A stretch of 64,000 bases of DNA, from positions 106,785 to 170,784 of the forward strand of contig NZ_FTNN01000005.1 in assembly GCF_900156405.1 (NCBI RefSeq), read 5' to 3'. Source of the DNA: Shewanella morhuae (GTDB taxonomy: Bacteria > Pseudomonadota > Gammaproteobacteria > Enterobacterales > Shewanellaceae). Positions 36,294 to 45,329 of this stretch are shown piece by piece (position 1 is the stretch's first letter; each line of letters begins with the position of its first letter). Below the pieces are notes generated by a model. That model was not told the origin of the DNA, made no database searches, and saw only the letters and a list, made by a program, of their open reading frames with translations. The position numbers and the translations under genes were made by a program.

Positions 36294-37247
36294 ATGAGTC
36301 AACATTGGAGTGAGTATTGGGAACAAGGCCATTTAACTTCGTTTGGGACAGATTTCAGCAGTAATTATGCTGGAATACTAAAAGATATTTGGCTTCCAAT
36401 ATTTAAAGAATTAAGGCCAAACTTTGAAGTGTTAGATATTGCAACAGGTAATGGTGCTTTACCTTTATTACTTAAAAACTATTTAGATGAATCCAATATA
36501 AATGGCCGTGTTCGTGGTGTAGATATTGCGAAGATACAGCCTAGAAAAGTTGATGCTGACAACTCAATTAAGATAGAACTGATTGGTGAAGTTAACTGTG
36601 AATCCTTGCCCTTCAGTGATCCTGTCGATCTAGTGACTTCTCAATTCGGAATTGAGTATTCTAATCTATCAGCATCATTAAAAACCGTCGCAAATATTTT
36701 AAAAACAGGAGGGAGATTGTCTCTTGTCTGTCATCATCATAACTCGATGATTATTAGTAGGAATAAACAAGTTTTATTGCTTATACAAAGCGTCACAACA
36801 AAAAAACTGATAGAGAAATTATATTCGCTCGCAGACTCAATGGGGCAAGTCACAACTAAAGTTGATATAAATAGAATAAAAAACGATCAAGTTTGTGAAG
36901 TGTTGCGTAATGACATTAATCAATTAATTGGTGAATTATATGAATCTAATGAAGCCGCATTAATGGATTCAGAAATATTGAATTATGTGACGACTTTTTT
37001 CAAACAAGGGCTTTATTGGTCTGTAGATAAGAAAAATGATTATCTTAAATTTGTTCAAAAACAATTAAGTGATTTAGCGCTTAGACTTGAAGAGTTAGTA
37101 TGCGCGGCAATTGACGAAACTAAGTTAGCTTCAATGCTAAAAATTCTATCGAATGAGCGTGTTGAGTTCGTATCCGCTACAACCTTAAAATCAACTGATG
37201 CACAATTACTTGCTTGGCATTTTATTTTTCAAAAGGCATTAAAGTGA
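36294..37247 (+). CDS. Orphan class I SAM-dependent methyltransferase
   Basis: The 317-residue product has a Rossmann-type SAM site VLDIATGNGALPLLL near residues 46-60 (motif I). An acidic residue in RGVDIAKI follows at motif II, and DLVTSQFGIEYSN corresponds to motif IV. This makes it a class I methyltransferase. The second half (about 150-317) is helical and not recognisable. Codon use is more AT-rich (many AAA, ATA, TTA) than in its neighbours, which hints at transfer or relaxed selection. It starts with a good TAGGAGATTGC site. It stands alone between the receptor terminator and the TonB2 operon promoter. Substrate unknown. Confidence 0.82.
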   Translation: MSQHWSEYWEQGHLTSFGTDFSSNYAGILKDIWLPIFKELRPNFEVLDIATGNGALPLLLKNYLDESNINGRVRGVDIAKIQPRKVDADNSIKIELIGEVNCESLPFSDPVDLVTSQFGIEYSNLSASLKTVANILKTGGRLSLVCHHHNSMIISRNKQVLLLIQSVTTKKLIEKLYSLADSMGQVTTKVDINRIKNDQVCEVLRNDINQLIGELYESNEAALMDSEILNYVTTFFKQGLYWSVDKKNDYLKFVQKQLSDLALRLEELVCAAIDETKLASMLKILSNERVEFVSATTLKSTDAQLLAWHFIFQKALK

Positions 37248-37563
37248 ATATAGCATTCTTTACTCGCAACGAATGTAAAGGGTTTTGCACTATAAATGTA
37301 CACAAATTAGCCATTAGTAGGTTATCTGTTTAAAAGCACCCTAATTAGCAACTTTTCAGCAATCTCAAATGTTGACACCGGTCAACATTTTATGGAATGA
37401 TGCCAGCGGGTCTACGCTTTAATAGTGTAGGAAAGGGAAGAAAAAAATAAACAATCACAAGATAAAGAGATACTTACATTAATTTGTCTTAATTTGTTAA
37501 AAATATAAACATTGTTAAGTGTAAGTTAAACCTTTTTTATTCACTTCAAATTGGTTGGGAGCT
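37248..37563 (+). other. Control region of the TonB2 operon
   Basis: This gap has no open frame. It contains the long palindrome described separately, and AT-rich DNA up to the start of the DUF3450 gene. Confidence 0.5.
37367..37390. promoter_or_regulatory. 24-bp interrupted palindrome overlapping a -35 box
   Basis: Ten-base arms AAATGTTGAC and GTCAACATTT are perfect inverted copies around ACCG. The left arm plus the first spacer base contains TTGACA, a perfect -35 element at 37372-37377, with AATGAT 18 bases downstream as a modest -10. The layout is that of a repressor operator over a promoter. The regulator is unknown; the half-site TTGAC and the ACCGGT centre resemble LacI-family operators, but the centre is asymmetric. 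Confidence 0.55.
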
Positions 37564-38346
37564 ATGTCCAAGGTAAGCAATAGAACAAAAATCGCTACTG
37601 CACTTGTTGGCGTGCTGGCATTAGCGAGCAGTAACTTCGTGGTTGCAGATCCTCTTACCGACGTACAGAAAGCAGATGGTCAAATCCATGCTGATGCTGC
37701 TGCGTCGCAGAAGAACGTTGATAAGTATTTTGATCAAGCACAAGACATGCTCTTTGAGTATGGTTCTGTTGCTGATGAGCGCGAATCACTGAAGTCATAT
37801 AACGATTATGTCGCAAGTTTGGTCGCTGACCAGCAAAAGACGATGGATTCTGTGCAAGTTGACATTAATGGTGTTGATAAACTTCGCCAGGGCGTTGTGC
37901 CATTAATGTTCAAAATGGTTGACTCATTAGAACAGTTTGTTCAATTAGATTTACCTTTTAACTCTGAAGTACGTACTAATCGCGTAGCAGAATTAAAAAC
38001 ACTGTTGAACACTGCTGAAGTAACACTGGCAGAAAAATACCGCTTAATCCTTGATGCTTATAGTATCGAACGTGAATATGGCAGTGCAGTTGCAGTAAAC
38101 CAAGGCAAGTTAAACCTAGATGGAAAAGAAGTGTTAGTTGACTTCTTTAACCTAGGCCGTGTGGCTCTTTATGCACAGAGTTTAGATCAAAAGACTGGCT
38201 GGATGTATAACTCCGAATCTAAGGGTTGGGATAAGTTGGATGACAGCTATTTGCGTGAACTGACTAAAGGTATCCGCATTGCCCGTAAACAAGGCGCTCT
38301 AGACCTATTCGCATTACCAATTCCTGCTGCGGAGACTGCACAATAA
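37564..38346 (+). CDS. DUF3450 periplasmic coiled-coil protein of the TonB2 system
   Basis: The 260-residue product has a signal peptide (LVGVLALASSNFVVAD, cleavage near residue 29) and a long helical, coiled-coil-prone body. It matches the DUF3450 family that consistently heads TtpC/ExbB2/ExbD2/TonB2 operons in marine gammaproteobacteria. Its function is not established; the position suggests a periplasmic partner of TtpC. The ATG at 37564 follows GGGAGCT. Its stop codon shares one base with the ttpC start (TAATG), so the two are translationally coupled. Confidence 0.88.
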   Translation: MSKVSNRTKIATALVGVLALASSNFVVADPLTDVQKADGQIHADAAASQKNVDKYFDQAQDMLFEYGSVADERESLKSYNDYVASLVADQQKTMDSVQVDINGVDKLRQGVVPLMFKMVDSLEQFVQLDLPFNSEVRTNRVAELKTLLNTAEVTLAEKYRLILDAYSIEREYGSAVAVNQGKLNLDGKEVLVDFFNLGRVALYAQSLDQKTGWMYNSESKGWDKLDDSYLRELTKGIRIARKQGALDLFALPIPAAETAQ

Positions 38347-39701
38347 TGAAGAAGTTAATTACTACAGCAGTGTTGGCTGCAAGTCTCTCTTTAACTGTTG
38401 GCATGGTAAGCGCTGCTGATGCGCCTAAATCTATTGACCAATTGTTGCAACAAGTTAAATCTGAACGCGCTGCAGAAGGCAAAATCAACAGCAAACGCGA
38501 ACAAGAGTTCCAAGCCGAACGTGGTGATAAAGCAGCATTGTTAAAGCGTGAAAAAGATGCTTTAGCCGCTGAGAAACAACGCGGTAAAGATTTAAACCAA
38601 GCGTTTTTAGATAATGAGCGCAAAATCGCTCAGTTAGAAGAAGACTTGAAAACTGCTCAAGGTGACTTGGGCGAGATGTTTGGTGTGGTTAAAGGTGAAG
38701 CGGGTGATTTTGCTGGTAAATTAGCAAGTTCAAATACCAGTGCCCAATTTCCAAATCGTGACAAGTTTATCGCTGATTTAGGTTCTCGCAAACAATTACC
38801 TAAAATCGAAGAACTAGAGCAATTCTGGCAAGAGCAGCTATTTGAAATGGCGCAATCTGGCAAAGTTGTTAAGTTCGAAGGTTCTGTTACAGGTATCGAC
38901 GGTAGTGTTAAAACAACGACTATCTATCGTGTTGGAGCATATAACCTTACCGCTGATGGTAAATATGTTGTCTATAACCCAGACTTACGGTTAATTCAGC
39001 AGTTGTCTCAGCAACCAGAAGGCTATCAAGTTCGCGCTGTTGCTAAATGGGAAGAAACCACTTCAGGTACTGCACCTTTCTACGTTGACCCAGCTCGTGG
39101 TGTACTGTTAAACATCTTTACTAACAAAGCGAGTATGGAAGATCGTATAGAATCTGGCGGCACAATCGGTTATATCATCATGATATTACTCGCGCTAGGT
39201 ATGCTGATTTCTATCGAGCGTTTAGTGACTATGACTATTATCGGTGCTCGTGTTAACAGCCAACGTAAAAATGTTGATAAGCCTGGTAATAATGCTTTAG
39301 GTCGTATCTTAAAAGTTTACCAAGAAAACAAAGATGTTGATGTTGAAACATTAGAGTTGAAACTTGACGAAGCTATTTTGAAAGAAACACCAGCATTAGA
39401 AGCACGTATTTCAATCATTAAAGTTCTAGCTGCTATCGCACCTATGATGGGTCTGTTAGGTACAGTAACGGGTATGATTGCAACTTTCCAAAGTATTCAA
39501 TTATTCGGTACTGGCGATCCAAAGCTGATGGCTGGCGGTATTTCGATGGCGTTGGTAACAACAGTACAAGGTCTGGTTGCGGCTCTGCCATTAATGTTAA
39601 TGCATGCAATTGTTGTTGCGCGTAGTAAGTCAATTGTACAGATCCTTGAAGAGCAAAGCGCTGGCATCATCGCAGCACATGCTGAGAAGAGGGCTGACTA
39701 A
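38346..39701 (+). CDS. ttpC: TtpC-like large ExbB/TolQ-family protein
   Basis: TtpC is a TonB2-system component required, in Vibrio, together with ExbB2. The 451-residue protein has a signal-like segment (about 1-24), an N-terminal periplasmic coiled-coil region rich in Lys, Arg and Glu (about 30-120) and a folded region to about 260. The MotA/TolQ/ExbB membrane domain follows: GYIIMILLALGMLISIERLV, then LAAIAPMMGLLGTVTGMIATF and GISMALVTTVQGLVAALPLM. The double architecture separates it from the short ExbB encoded next. Start and stop overlap its neighbours by one base each. Confidence 0.92.
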   Translation: MKKLITTAVLAASLSLTVGMVSAADAPKSIDQLLQQVKSERAAEGKINSKREQEFQAERGDKAALLKREKDALAAEKQRGKDLNQAFLDNERKIAQLEEDLKTAQGDLGEMFGVVKGEAGDFAGKLASSNTSAQFPNRDKFIADLGSRKQLPKIEELEQFWQEQLFEMAQSGKVVKFEGSVTGIDGSVKTTTIYRVGAYNLTADGKYVVYNPDLRLIQQLSQQPEGYQVRAVAKWEETTSGTAPFYVDPARGVLLNIFTNKASMEDRIESGGTIGYIIMILLALGMLISIERLVTMTIIGARVNSQRKNVDKPGNNALGRILKVYQENKDVDVETLELKLDEAILKETPALEARISIIKVLAAIAPMMGLLGTVTGMIATFQSIQLFGTGDPKLMAGGISMALVTTVQGLVAALPLMLMHAIVVARSKSIVQILEEQSAGIIAAHAEKRAD

Positions 39702-40228
39702 TGATGATATACCTGATGGATATTTGGGATTCCGTCAGGGGCTTCATGGCCTCCGGGGGCAACGTCCTCTGGCTTGTAGCGGCTGTACTGTTCTTAATGT
39801 GGGTATTGATGCTGGAGCGTTATTGGTATCTTAATTGGATATCACCAAAGCACCATAAAGCAATCATAACTGCATGGGACGCCAGAGAGGAAACAACCTC
39901 TTGGTATGCGCACCGTATCCGTGAAGCTTGGATGTCCCAAGCGAAGCAAGATTTGAATGCACGTATGCTGATCATTAAAACCTTAGTGGCAATTTGCCCA
40001 ATGATAGGTTTATTAGGTACCGTAACCGGTATGATTTCAGTGTTCGATGTGATGGCAGTTCAGGGGACGAGTAATGCTCGTTTGATGGCGGCTGGTATTT
40101 CAATGGCGACCATGCCGACTATGGCTGGTATGGTTGCAGCATTATCAGGAGTATTTTTTAGTACTCGTCTTGATGCAAAAATGAAAATCAGTTTAGAAAA
40201 GCTAAAAGACAGCATGCCGCACCACTAG
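39701..40228 (+). CDS. exbB2: TonB2-system proton channel ExbB2
   Basis: ExbB2 forms, with ExbD2, the proton channel that powers TonB2. The 175-residue product has three membrane segments. The first is near 20-40 (VLWLVAAVLFLMWVLML). The other two lie around CPMIGLLGTVTGMISVFDVM and ISMATMPTMAGMVAALSGVF, in the conserved MotA/TolQ/ExbB domain. It is short, as TonB2-type ExbB proteins are. It starts inside the ttpC stop codon (TAATG) and ends 13 bases before exbD2. Confidence 0.94.
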   Translation: MMIYLMDIWDSVRGFMASGGNVLWLVAAVLFLMWVLMLERYWYLNWISPKHHKAIITAWDAREETTSWYAHRIREAWMSQAKQDLNARMLIIKTLVAICPMIGLLGTVTGMISVFDVMAVQGTSNARLMAAGISMATMPTMAGMVAALSGVFFSTRLDAKMKISLEKLKDSMPHH

Positions 40229-40241
40229 AGAGAGATTGAAC

Positions 40242-40646
40242 ATGGCACGTAAAAAGCATTCCAGTATAGATGAGGAAGCGCAAATTGATATGACACCGAT
40301 GCTCGACATCGTGTTCATTATGCTAATCTTCTTCATTGTAACAACGTCATTCGTGAAACCATCTGGTTTGGACTATAACAAACCAAAAGCTTCACAAGCG
40401 ACTTCAAAGCCTTCGGCGAACATCTTTATTGGCGTCAGTAAAACTGGTGTCATTATGATGGAAAACCGTCAGGTTGATATCGAACGTGTAACGGCAAACG
40501 TTGAGCGTATGCTGGCTGAAGCACCTGAAGCTGCTGTATTAATTCAGGCTGATAAAGATGCATTACACGGCTTAGTTGTTAAAGTTCTAGACCAAGTGAA
40601 AGCGGCTGGTATAGATAAAATTTCGGTATCTGCGGGGAACGATTAA
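40242..40646 (+). CDS. exbD2: TonB2-system protein ExbD2
   Basis: ExbD2 supplies the single-pass subunit whose membrane aspartate carries the proton. The 134-residue product has the ExbD/TolR signature IDMTPMLDIVFIMLIFFIVT, with Asp about residue 22, followed by a periplasmic domain. The ATG giving MARKKHSSIDEE was chosen because GAGAG lies upstream; a TTG two codons earlier is possible. One base separates it from tonB2. Confidence 0.95.
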   Translation: MARKKHSSIDEEAQIDMTPMLDIVFIMLIFFIVTTSFVKPSGLDYNKPKASQATSKPSANIFIGVSKTGVIMMENRQVDIERVTANVERMLAEAPEAAVLIQADKDALHGLVVKVLDQVKAAGIDKISVSAGND

Positions 40647-40647
40647 T

Positions 40648-41268
40648 ATGCTAAGAGCACTAGTATCGATCATTATTGGTGCTGCTGTGACTTTTGGTCT
40701 GTTCGCTTTTATGGCGTTCTTGGTCGGTGGCGGCGCACAGCGCGGTGATACATCGGCCGAGACCCCTGTAATTGAAATCACAATGGATAGACAAGATTCA
40801 AAAGCACAGAATAAGCCAAGGGTTGTGCCTAAGCCACCACCACCACCAGAACAGCCGCAGAAGCCTGATGTAACACCACCAGACTCCTCAAGCAATATTG
40901 ATACATCAATGTCGTTCAATATGGGTGGTGTAGAAGCTGGCGGTCCAAGCACCGGCTTTAAATTAGGTAATATGATGACTCGCGACGGCGATGCTACGCC
41001 TATCGTTCGTATCGAACCTCAGTATCCAATTGCTGCGGCTCGCGATGGTAAAGAAGGTTGGGTACAACTTCGTTTTACCATTAACGAACTCGGTGGTATT
41101 GACGATGTCGAAGTTATTCAAGCAGAACCAAAGCGTTTATTTGATAAAGAAGCGATTCGTGCATTGAAGAAGTGGAAATACAAGCCAAAGATTGTAGATG
41201 GCAAACCACTGAAACAGCCGGGTATGACTGTCCAAATAGACTTTACCTTAGATAAGGGAGGCAAATAA
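40648..41268 (+). CDS. tonB2: Energy-transducing protein TonB2
   Basis: TonB2 spans the periplasm and passes energy to TonB-dependent receptors. The 206-residue product has an N-terminal membrane anchor (VSIIIGAAVTFGLFAFMAFLV), a proline-rich stretch (PKPPPPPEQPQKP, about 58-70) and the C-terminal TonB domain. That domain includes YPIAAARDGKEGWVQLRFTI and ALKKWKYKPKIVDGKPLKQPG. The proline-rich spacer is short, as in TonB2 rather than TonB1 proteins. It lies in the middle of the compact DUF3450-ttpC-exbB2-exbD2-tonB2-TPR operon. Confidence 0.95.
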   Translation: MLRALVSIIIGAAVTFGLFAFMAFLVGGGAQRGDTSAETPVIEITMDRQDSKAQNKPRVVPKPPPPPEQPQKPDVTPPDSSSNIDTSMSFNMGGVEAGGPSTGFKLGNMMTRDGDATPIVRIEPQYPIAAARDGKEGWVQLRFTINELGGIDDVEVIQAEPKRLFDKEAIRALKKWKYKPKIVDGKPLKQPGMTVQIDFTLDKGGK

Positions 41269-41270
41269 TT

Positions 41271-42518
41271 ATGCGTAATGTTAATAAAATCGCAGTGCTA
41301 TTATTGCTTTCTGTTTGTGGTGGTACGTTAACATTGTCTTCAGCTATGGCTGAAGAGAAGTGTGCCATCGATAAACGTCAATCTAAAGCGGTAGGCGAAG
41401 GCGCAGCGAAAAAAGTTCAGAAATCATTTGAAGCTTATACTAATGGCAAAATAGATGAAGCTATTACTATTTTGCTTGAGGCGAATGCGAAGAACGATTT
41501 CGATAAAGCTTATGTTGCACGTATGCTAGGTAACTTTTATGCCGAAAAAGGCAAAATGGATACTGCGATCAAGTACCTGAAACAGGCTGTAGAAGCTGAT
41601 ATTTTAGGTGGAACGGATCACGCTGCGACAATGCGTCTTTATGCGGATTTGCTGTTACAAGAGAAAAAGTTTAAGGAAGCGATTCCTTATTATTACAAGT
41701 GGATGGATTTTACTTGTAAAGCAGATTCTCAAATGTATCGCCGTATTGGTATTGCACATTCAGAGCTTAAACAGTGGGATAAAGTGATTGAAGTGGCCGA
41801 TAAAGGTCTTTCATTAGCTGAAGCTCCTGATAAAGGTCTGTATCAAATGAAACTGACTGCTTACTTCAATCAAAAGAAGTATAAGAAAGCGGTTGGTGTG
41901 TTAGAAGTCATGGTGCCTTTATTTCCATCTGATGGCAGATTATGGGTTCAATTAGCACAGTTTTATTTGATGGTTGAAGACTACGACAAATCTCTGGCAG
42001 CTTACGATTTAGCCTACAGAAATGGTTTCTTAGATAGCGCGGGTAATATCACGCGTTTAGCACAATTGATGGCACAGAAAGGTGCTCCATATCAAGCGGC
42101 TAAAATCTACCAGAAGCATATAAAGTCAGGCATGATCGCTGAAGATGCTAAGTCGTTCGATATTTTGGCAGGATTTTTCCAAAATGCGAAAGAGTTTAAA
42201 CAAGCCGCTGAGTATTATGGTAAATCTGCTGCTATCAATAATGATGGTAAGACTTATCTCAAGCAAGGTCGTTTGTTAAGCTTAGATGGACAATATTCTG
42301 CTGCGATCCCAGTGCTTGAAAAAGCCATCGCAGTAGGCGTTGATCATCCTGGAGAAGCAAACTTTGAATTAGCTTTGGCTCATTTAAGTTTGAAACAGTA
42401 CAAGTCTGCTTATAACCGCGCGGTATTAGCTGCTAACGATAAGAAGACTGAGAAGAGTGCAAAAAGCTATATCTCTTATATTAAAGAGAAAGCACGTATG
42501 CATGATGTCGCACTGTAA
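41271..42518 (+). CDS. TPR protein of the TonB2 operon
   Basis: The 415-residue product has a signal peptide (ending SSAMAEEK near 29) and a body of tetratricopeptide-like repeats, for example AYVARMLGNFYAEKGKMDTA, MYRRIGIAHSELKQWDKVIE and LWVQLAQFYLMVEDYDKSLA. It is predicted to be periplasmic and to mediate protein-protein contacts. Such a TPR protein is the regular last gene of TonB2 operons in Vibrio and Shewanella, but its job is unsettled. It starts two bases after tonB2 and is followed by a clear terminator. Confidence 0.9.
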   Translation: MRNVNKIAVLLLLSVCGGTLTLSSAMAEEKCAIDKRQSKAVGEGAAKKVQKSFEAYTNGKIDEAITILLEANAKNDFDKAYVARMLGNFYAEKGKMDTAIKYLKQAVEADILGGTDHAATMRLYADLLLQEKKFKEAIPYYYKWMDFTCKADSQMYRRIGIAHSELKQWDKVIEVADKGLSLAEAPDKGLYQMKLTAYFNQKKYKKAVGVLEVMVPLFPSDGRLWVQLAQFYLMVEDYDKSLAAYDLAYRNGFLDSAGNITRLAQLMAQKGAPYQAAKIYQKHIKSGMIAEDAKSFDILAGFFQNAKEFKQAAEYYGKSAAINNDGKTYLKQGRLLSLDGQYSAAIPVLEKAIAVGVDHPGEANFELALAHLSLKQYKSAYNRAVLAANDKKTEKSAKSYISYIKEKARMHDVAL

Positions 42519-42549
42519 TCATTTCGCAGTTTGTTAATGTTTTAGTTTG

Positions 42550-42575
42550 AAAGCCCCGAAAGGGGCTTTTTCTTT
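42550..42575 (+). terminator. Terminator of the TonB2 operon
   Basis: AAAGCCCC pairs with GGGGCTTT around a GAAA tetraloop and is followed by TTCTTT. Confidence 0.9.
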
Positions 42576-42966
42576 GGGAGAGAGGGCTGAGCTTACTTTT
42601 GTTGGTCTTGTGTGGGTGTAGCAAATAGTAATAGTCAGTTTACCGCAGATTGCCAGCTTGTGTTTTTTACCATATTCTTGATTAAAGTCAGGCGTTTGTT
42701 GGTTTAATCGCTTTAATACATTCGCGGGACTATTTTATCTATTTCACAGCAGCCCCAAACTAAGAGGTGCGGTTTAAATGTGTAATCATGCCAGTATGTT
42801 TAACCTGTATCTCTTACCCGCTATAAGATTTCAGTCCTAGTGTTTTGGGGGTTAACAACGAATCTTCACTGTGTAATATCGATATGATCAATTCATTCGA
42901 CAGTAGATTTTGAGAAAAGAATTAAAAGAAGTCTGTAATAACGGACTAAATAGGAGAAATATTAAA
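42576..42966. other. Intergenic region upstream of the DUF885 gene
   Basis: About 390 bases hold no coding frame I would trust. They must contain the DUF885 promoter, but no strong -10/-35 pair or palindrome stands out. Confidence 0.5.
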
Positions 42967-44799
42967 ATGAAATTGGGTTTATTAGCGGGTTCAATCGCAT
43001 TAATCTTAACTCTTCAAGGTTGCTCTAAGCCTGAAGTTACCGCAGTTCAAGAAAATAGCACGGCTAATGCTGCGGCTGCAGAGCAGGGCGAAACGCAGAC
43101 AGCAGAACAGCGTTACTTAGCACTTGTTGATGCTTATTTTAAAGATTATTTGAAATTAGAGCCTATTTACGCCACTTTTGTCGGTGTTAATGATTATAAC
43201 GCTGATTTTGGTGGTGATTTAACTGAAGATTATCTTAAAGCTCGTCATGATCTTAATACGCGTTATTTAGAACAGGTGCGCGCGATTAATCCTAAGCAGT
43301 TACCTGCAGATCTCCAGTTGAGTTATGACTTGTTTGTCTACGACCGTGATATGGCTTTAGTTGATGAAACGTATCCGTCACGCTTTATGCCGATAAGCCA
43401 GTTCTATAGTACCGTGATCACTATGGTGCAGTTAGGTAGTGGTGAAAGTGCACAACCTTTTAATAGCGTGCAAGATTATCGAAATTGGGAGCAAAGAGTT
43501 GATGGTTTTATCAAGTGGGTATCATTAGCTGAAAATCGGATGGATGAAGGTATTGAAAGTAAAGTCGTGCTACCAAGAGTACTGGTAGAGCGTATTATTC
43601 CACAGTTAGACGCCATGTTAACCACGGATGTTACCCAGAGTATTTTCTACTCACCTATCCTGCATTTTCCTGAAAGTTTTTCTGAACAAGATAAAGCGGA
43701 ATTAACTGCGCGTTATCAAGCCATGATTACTGAACGTATTTTACCCGCTTTAACGAGTTTACGAGATTACTTTAAACAAACTTATTTGCCTAAGTCGCGT
43801 GCAACAGATGGCTGGTCAGGCTTGCCTAATGGTAAAGCTTGGTATCAGCATTTGGCCAACTTTCACACTACCACCACTATGTCAGTCGATGAAATCCATC
43901 AAATTGGCCTAACTGAGGTGGCAAGAATTTTATCAGAAATGGATAAGGTGCGTGCTCAAGTGGGTTTTAAAGGGGATTTAAAGGCATTTTTTGCGGCATT
44001 ATCATCTGAACCGCAGTATTTTTATGATGATCGTCAAGGCTTGATTGATGGCTATATGGTACTAAAAGATAAAATCAATAAAGTTTTACCTAACTACTTT
44101 AATGTGATGCCAAAGGCTGATTATGTAGTGAAACCGGTTGAAAGCTTCAGAGAACAGTCTGCAGCCGGAGCCTCTTATGAAGCGCCAGCCGTTGATGGTA
44201 GTCGCCCAGGTGTATTTTATATCAATACTTATAATCTTAAAGCACAGCCAAAGTGGGGTATGACGACGCTGTCTTTACATGAAGCTGCACCAGGGCATCA
44301 CTTCCAAATTGCAATTAAACAAGAATTAACGGGCGTGCCTGAGTTCCAACGCTTTAGTGGTTATACCGCCTTTGAAGAGGGGTGGGCACTTTATGCTGAA
44401 TATTTAGGCGTTGAAATGGGCTTGTTTACCGATCCTTACCAGTATTTTGGTAAGCTTTCAGATGAAATGCTGCGCGCAATGCGCTTAGTCGTTGACACTG
44501 GCCTTCATGCTAAAGGCTGGAGCCGTGAGCAAGCAATTCAGTACATGAAAGATAACTCGCCAATGGCTGAAAGCGATATTGTCGCAGAAGTTGAGCGTTA
44601 TATGGCGATCCCAGGCCAAGCTTTGTCTTACAAAGTGGGCCAGTTAAAAATTATTGCCTTACGCGCTCGCGCTGAAAAAGCCCTGGGTGATAAGTTTGAT
44701 TTAAAAGCATTCCACGATCAAATCCTCACTTCAGGTTCACTTCCTATGGCAGTGATGGAGCAAAAAATCGATCGTTGGATAGCGGCTAAACAAGTTTAG
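42967..44799 (+). CDS. DUF885-family zinc peptidase-like lipoprotein
   Basis: The 610-residue product has a lipoprotein signal peptide ending LTLQGC (Cys at about residue 19). The DUF885 domain follows, a helical metallopeptidase-like fold related to thermolysin-clan enzymes. The zinc site is TLSLHEAAPGHHFQIAI, with His438 starting the HExxPGHH motif, and a downstream FEEGWALYAE supplies a further ligand glutamate. Family members are exported or surface-linked and their substrates are mostly unknown. The ATG at 42967 (MKLGLLAGSIALIL) was chosen because it gives the signal peptide; an in-frame start 19 codons earlier would add a charged tail before it. Confidence 0.88.
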   Translation: MKLGLLAGSIALILTLQGCSKPEVTAVQENSTANAAAAEQGETQTAEQRYLALVDAYFKDYLKLEPIYATFVGVNDYNADFGGDLTEDYLKARHDLNTRYLEQVRAINPKQLPADLQLSYDLFVYDRDMALVDETYPSRFMPISQFYSTVITMVQLGSGESAQPFNSVQDYRNWEQRVDGFIKWVSLAENRMDEGIESKVVLPRVLVERIIPQLDAMLTTDVTQSIFYSPILHFPESFSEQDKAELTARYQAMITERILPALTSLRDYFKQTYLPKSRATDGWSGLPNGKAWYQHLANFHTTTTMSVDEIHQIGLTEVARILSEMDKVRAQVGFKGDLKAFFAALSSEPQYFYDDRQGLIDGYMVLKDKINKVLPNYFNVMPKADYVVKPVESFREQSAAGASYEAPAVDGSRPGVFYINTYNLKAQPKWGMTTLSLHEAAPGHHFQIAIKQELTGVPEFQRFSGYTAFEEGWALYAEYLGVEMGLFTDPYQYFGKLSDEMLRAMRLVVDTGLHAKGWSREQAIQYMKDNSPMAESDIVAEVERYMAIPGQALSYKVGQLKIIALRARAEKALGDKFDLKAFHDQILTSGSLPMAVMEQKIDRWIAAKQV

Positions 44800-44810
44800 T
44801 ACTCAATATG

Positions 44811-44845
44811 CCGTTACTCGAGATTGATAGGAGTAACGGTATTTT
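44811..44845 (+). terminator. Terminator of the DUF885 gene
   Basis: CCGTTACTC pairs perfectly with GAGTAACGG around an 11-base loop and is followed by TATTTT. Confidence 0.75.
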
Positions 44846-44966
44846 AAAACTTTTTTATTCAATAGAAAGTTTTTATACTATTGAACCCAGCCCATTAGAT
44901 CGAATGATAATGGGACGTTGATGATATTTGAGGCAAATGTCTCATGATCCAAATAGGAGTTTTATT

Positions 44967-45245
44967 ATGGTCCAGGCAACAGCAAGACATTTGTTAGTCA
45001 GCAGTGAAGATCAATGCCAAACGCTGAAACAACAAATAGTAGATGGAGCAGATTTTGCCGAGATTGCTCGTGCGCATTCATCTTGTCCATCAGGTGCACA
45101 AGGTGGCGAATTAGGTTCATTTGGCCCAGGTATGATGGTCAAAGAGTTTGACGAAGTGGTATTCAGTGCACCATTAAATGAAGTGCAAGGCCCTGTTAAA
45201 ACTCAATTTGGTTTTCATTTACTTGAAGTGACCAGCCGCGCATAA
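44967..45245 (+). CDS. ppiC: Parvulin peptidyl-prolyl isomerase PpiC
   Basis: PpiC is the small cytoplasmic parvulin that isomerises prolyl bonds. The 92-residue product is a single parvulin domain (ARHLLVSSED, SSCPSGAQGGELGSFGPGMM, VKTQFGFHLLEV), close in length and sequence to E. coli PpiC. The ATG at 44967 follows AATAGGAG and gives the usual short N terminus; an earlier in-frame start adds 13 residues with no counterpart. It is transcribed alone, ending in a good terminator. Confidence 0.95.
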   Translation: MVQATARHLLVSSEDQCQTLKQQIVDGADFAEIARAHSSCPSGAQGGELGSFGPGMMVKEFDEVVFSAPLNEVQGPVKTQFGFHLLEVTSRA

Positions 45246-45276
45246 GTTTTACGGTTTGTTTCATGCAAGGTGTTTG

Positions 45277-45307
45277 AAACGGCAGCGGTGGCTGCCGTTT
45301 TTGTTTT
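45277..45307 (+). terminator. Terminator of ppiC
   Basis: AAACGGCAGC pairs with GCTGCCGTTT around GGTG and is followed by TTGTTTT. Confidence 0.88.
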
Positions 45308-45329
45308 ATCTACTCATCACGGAGTTATT

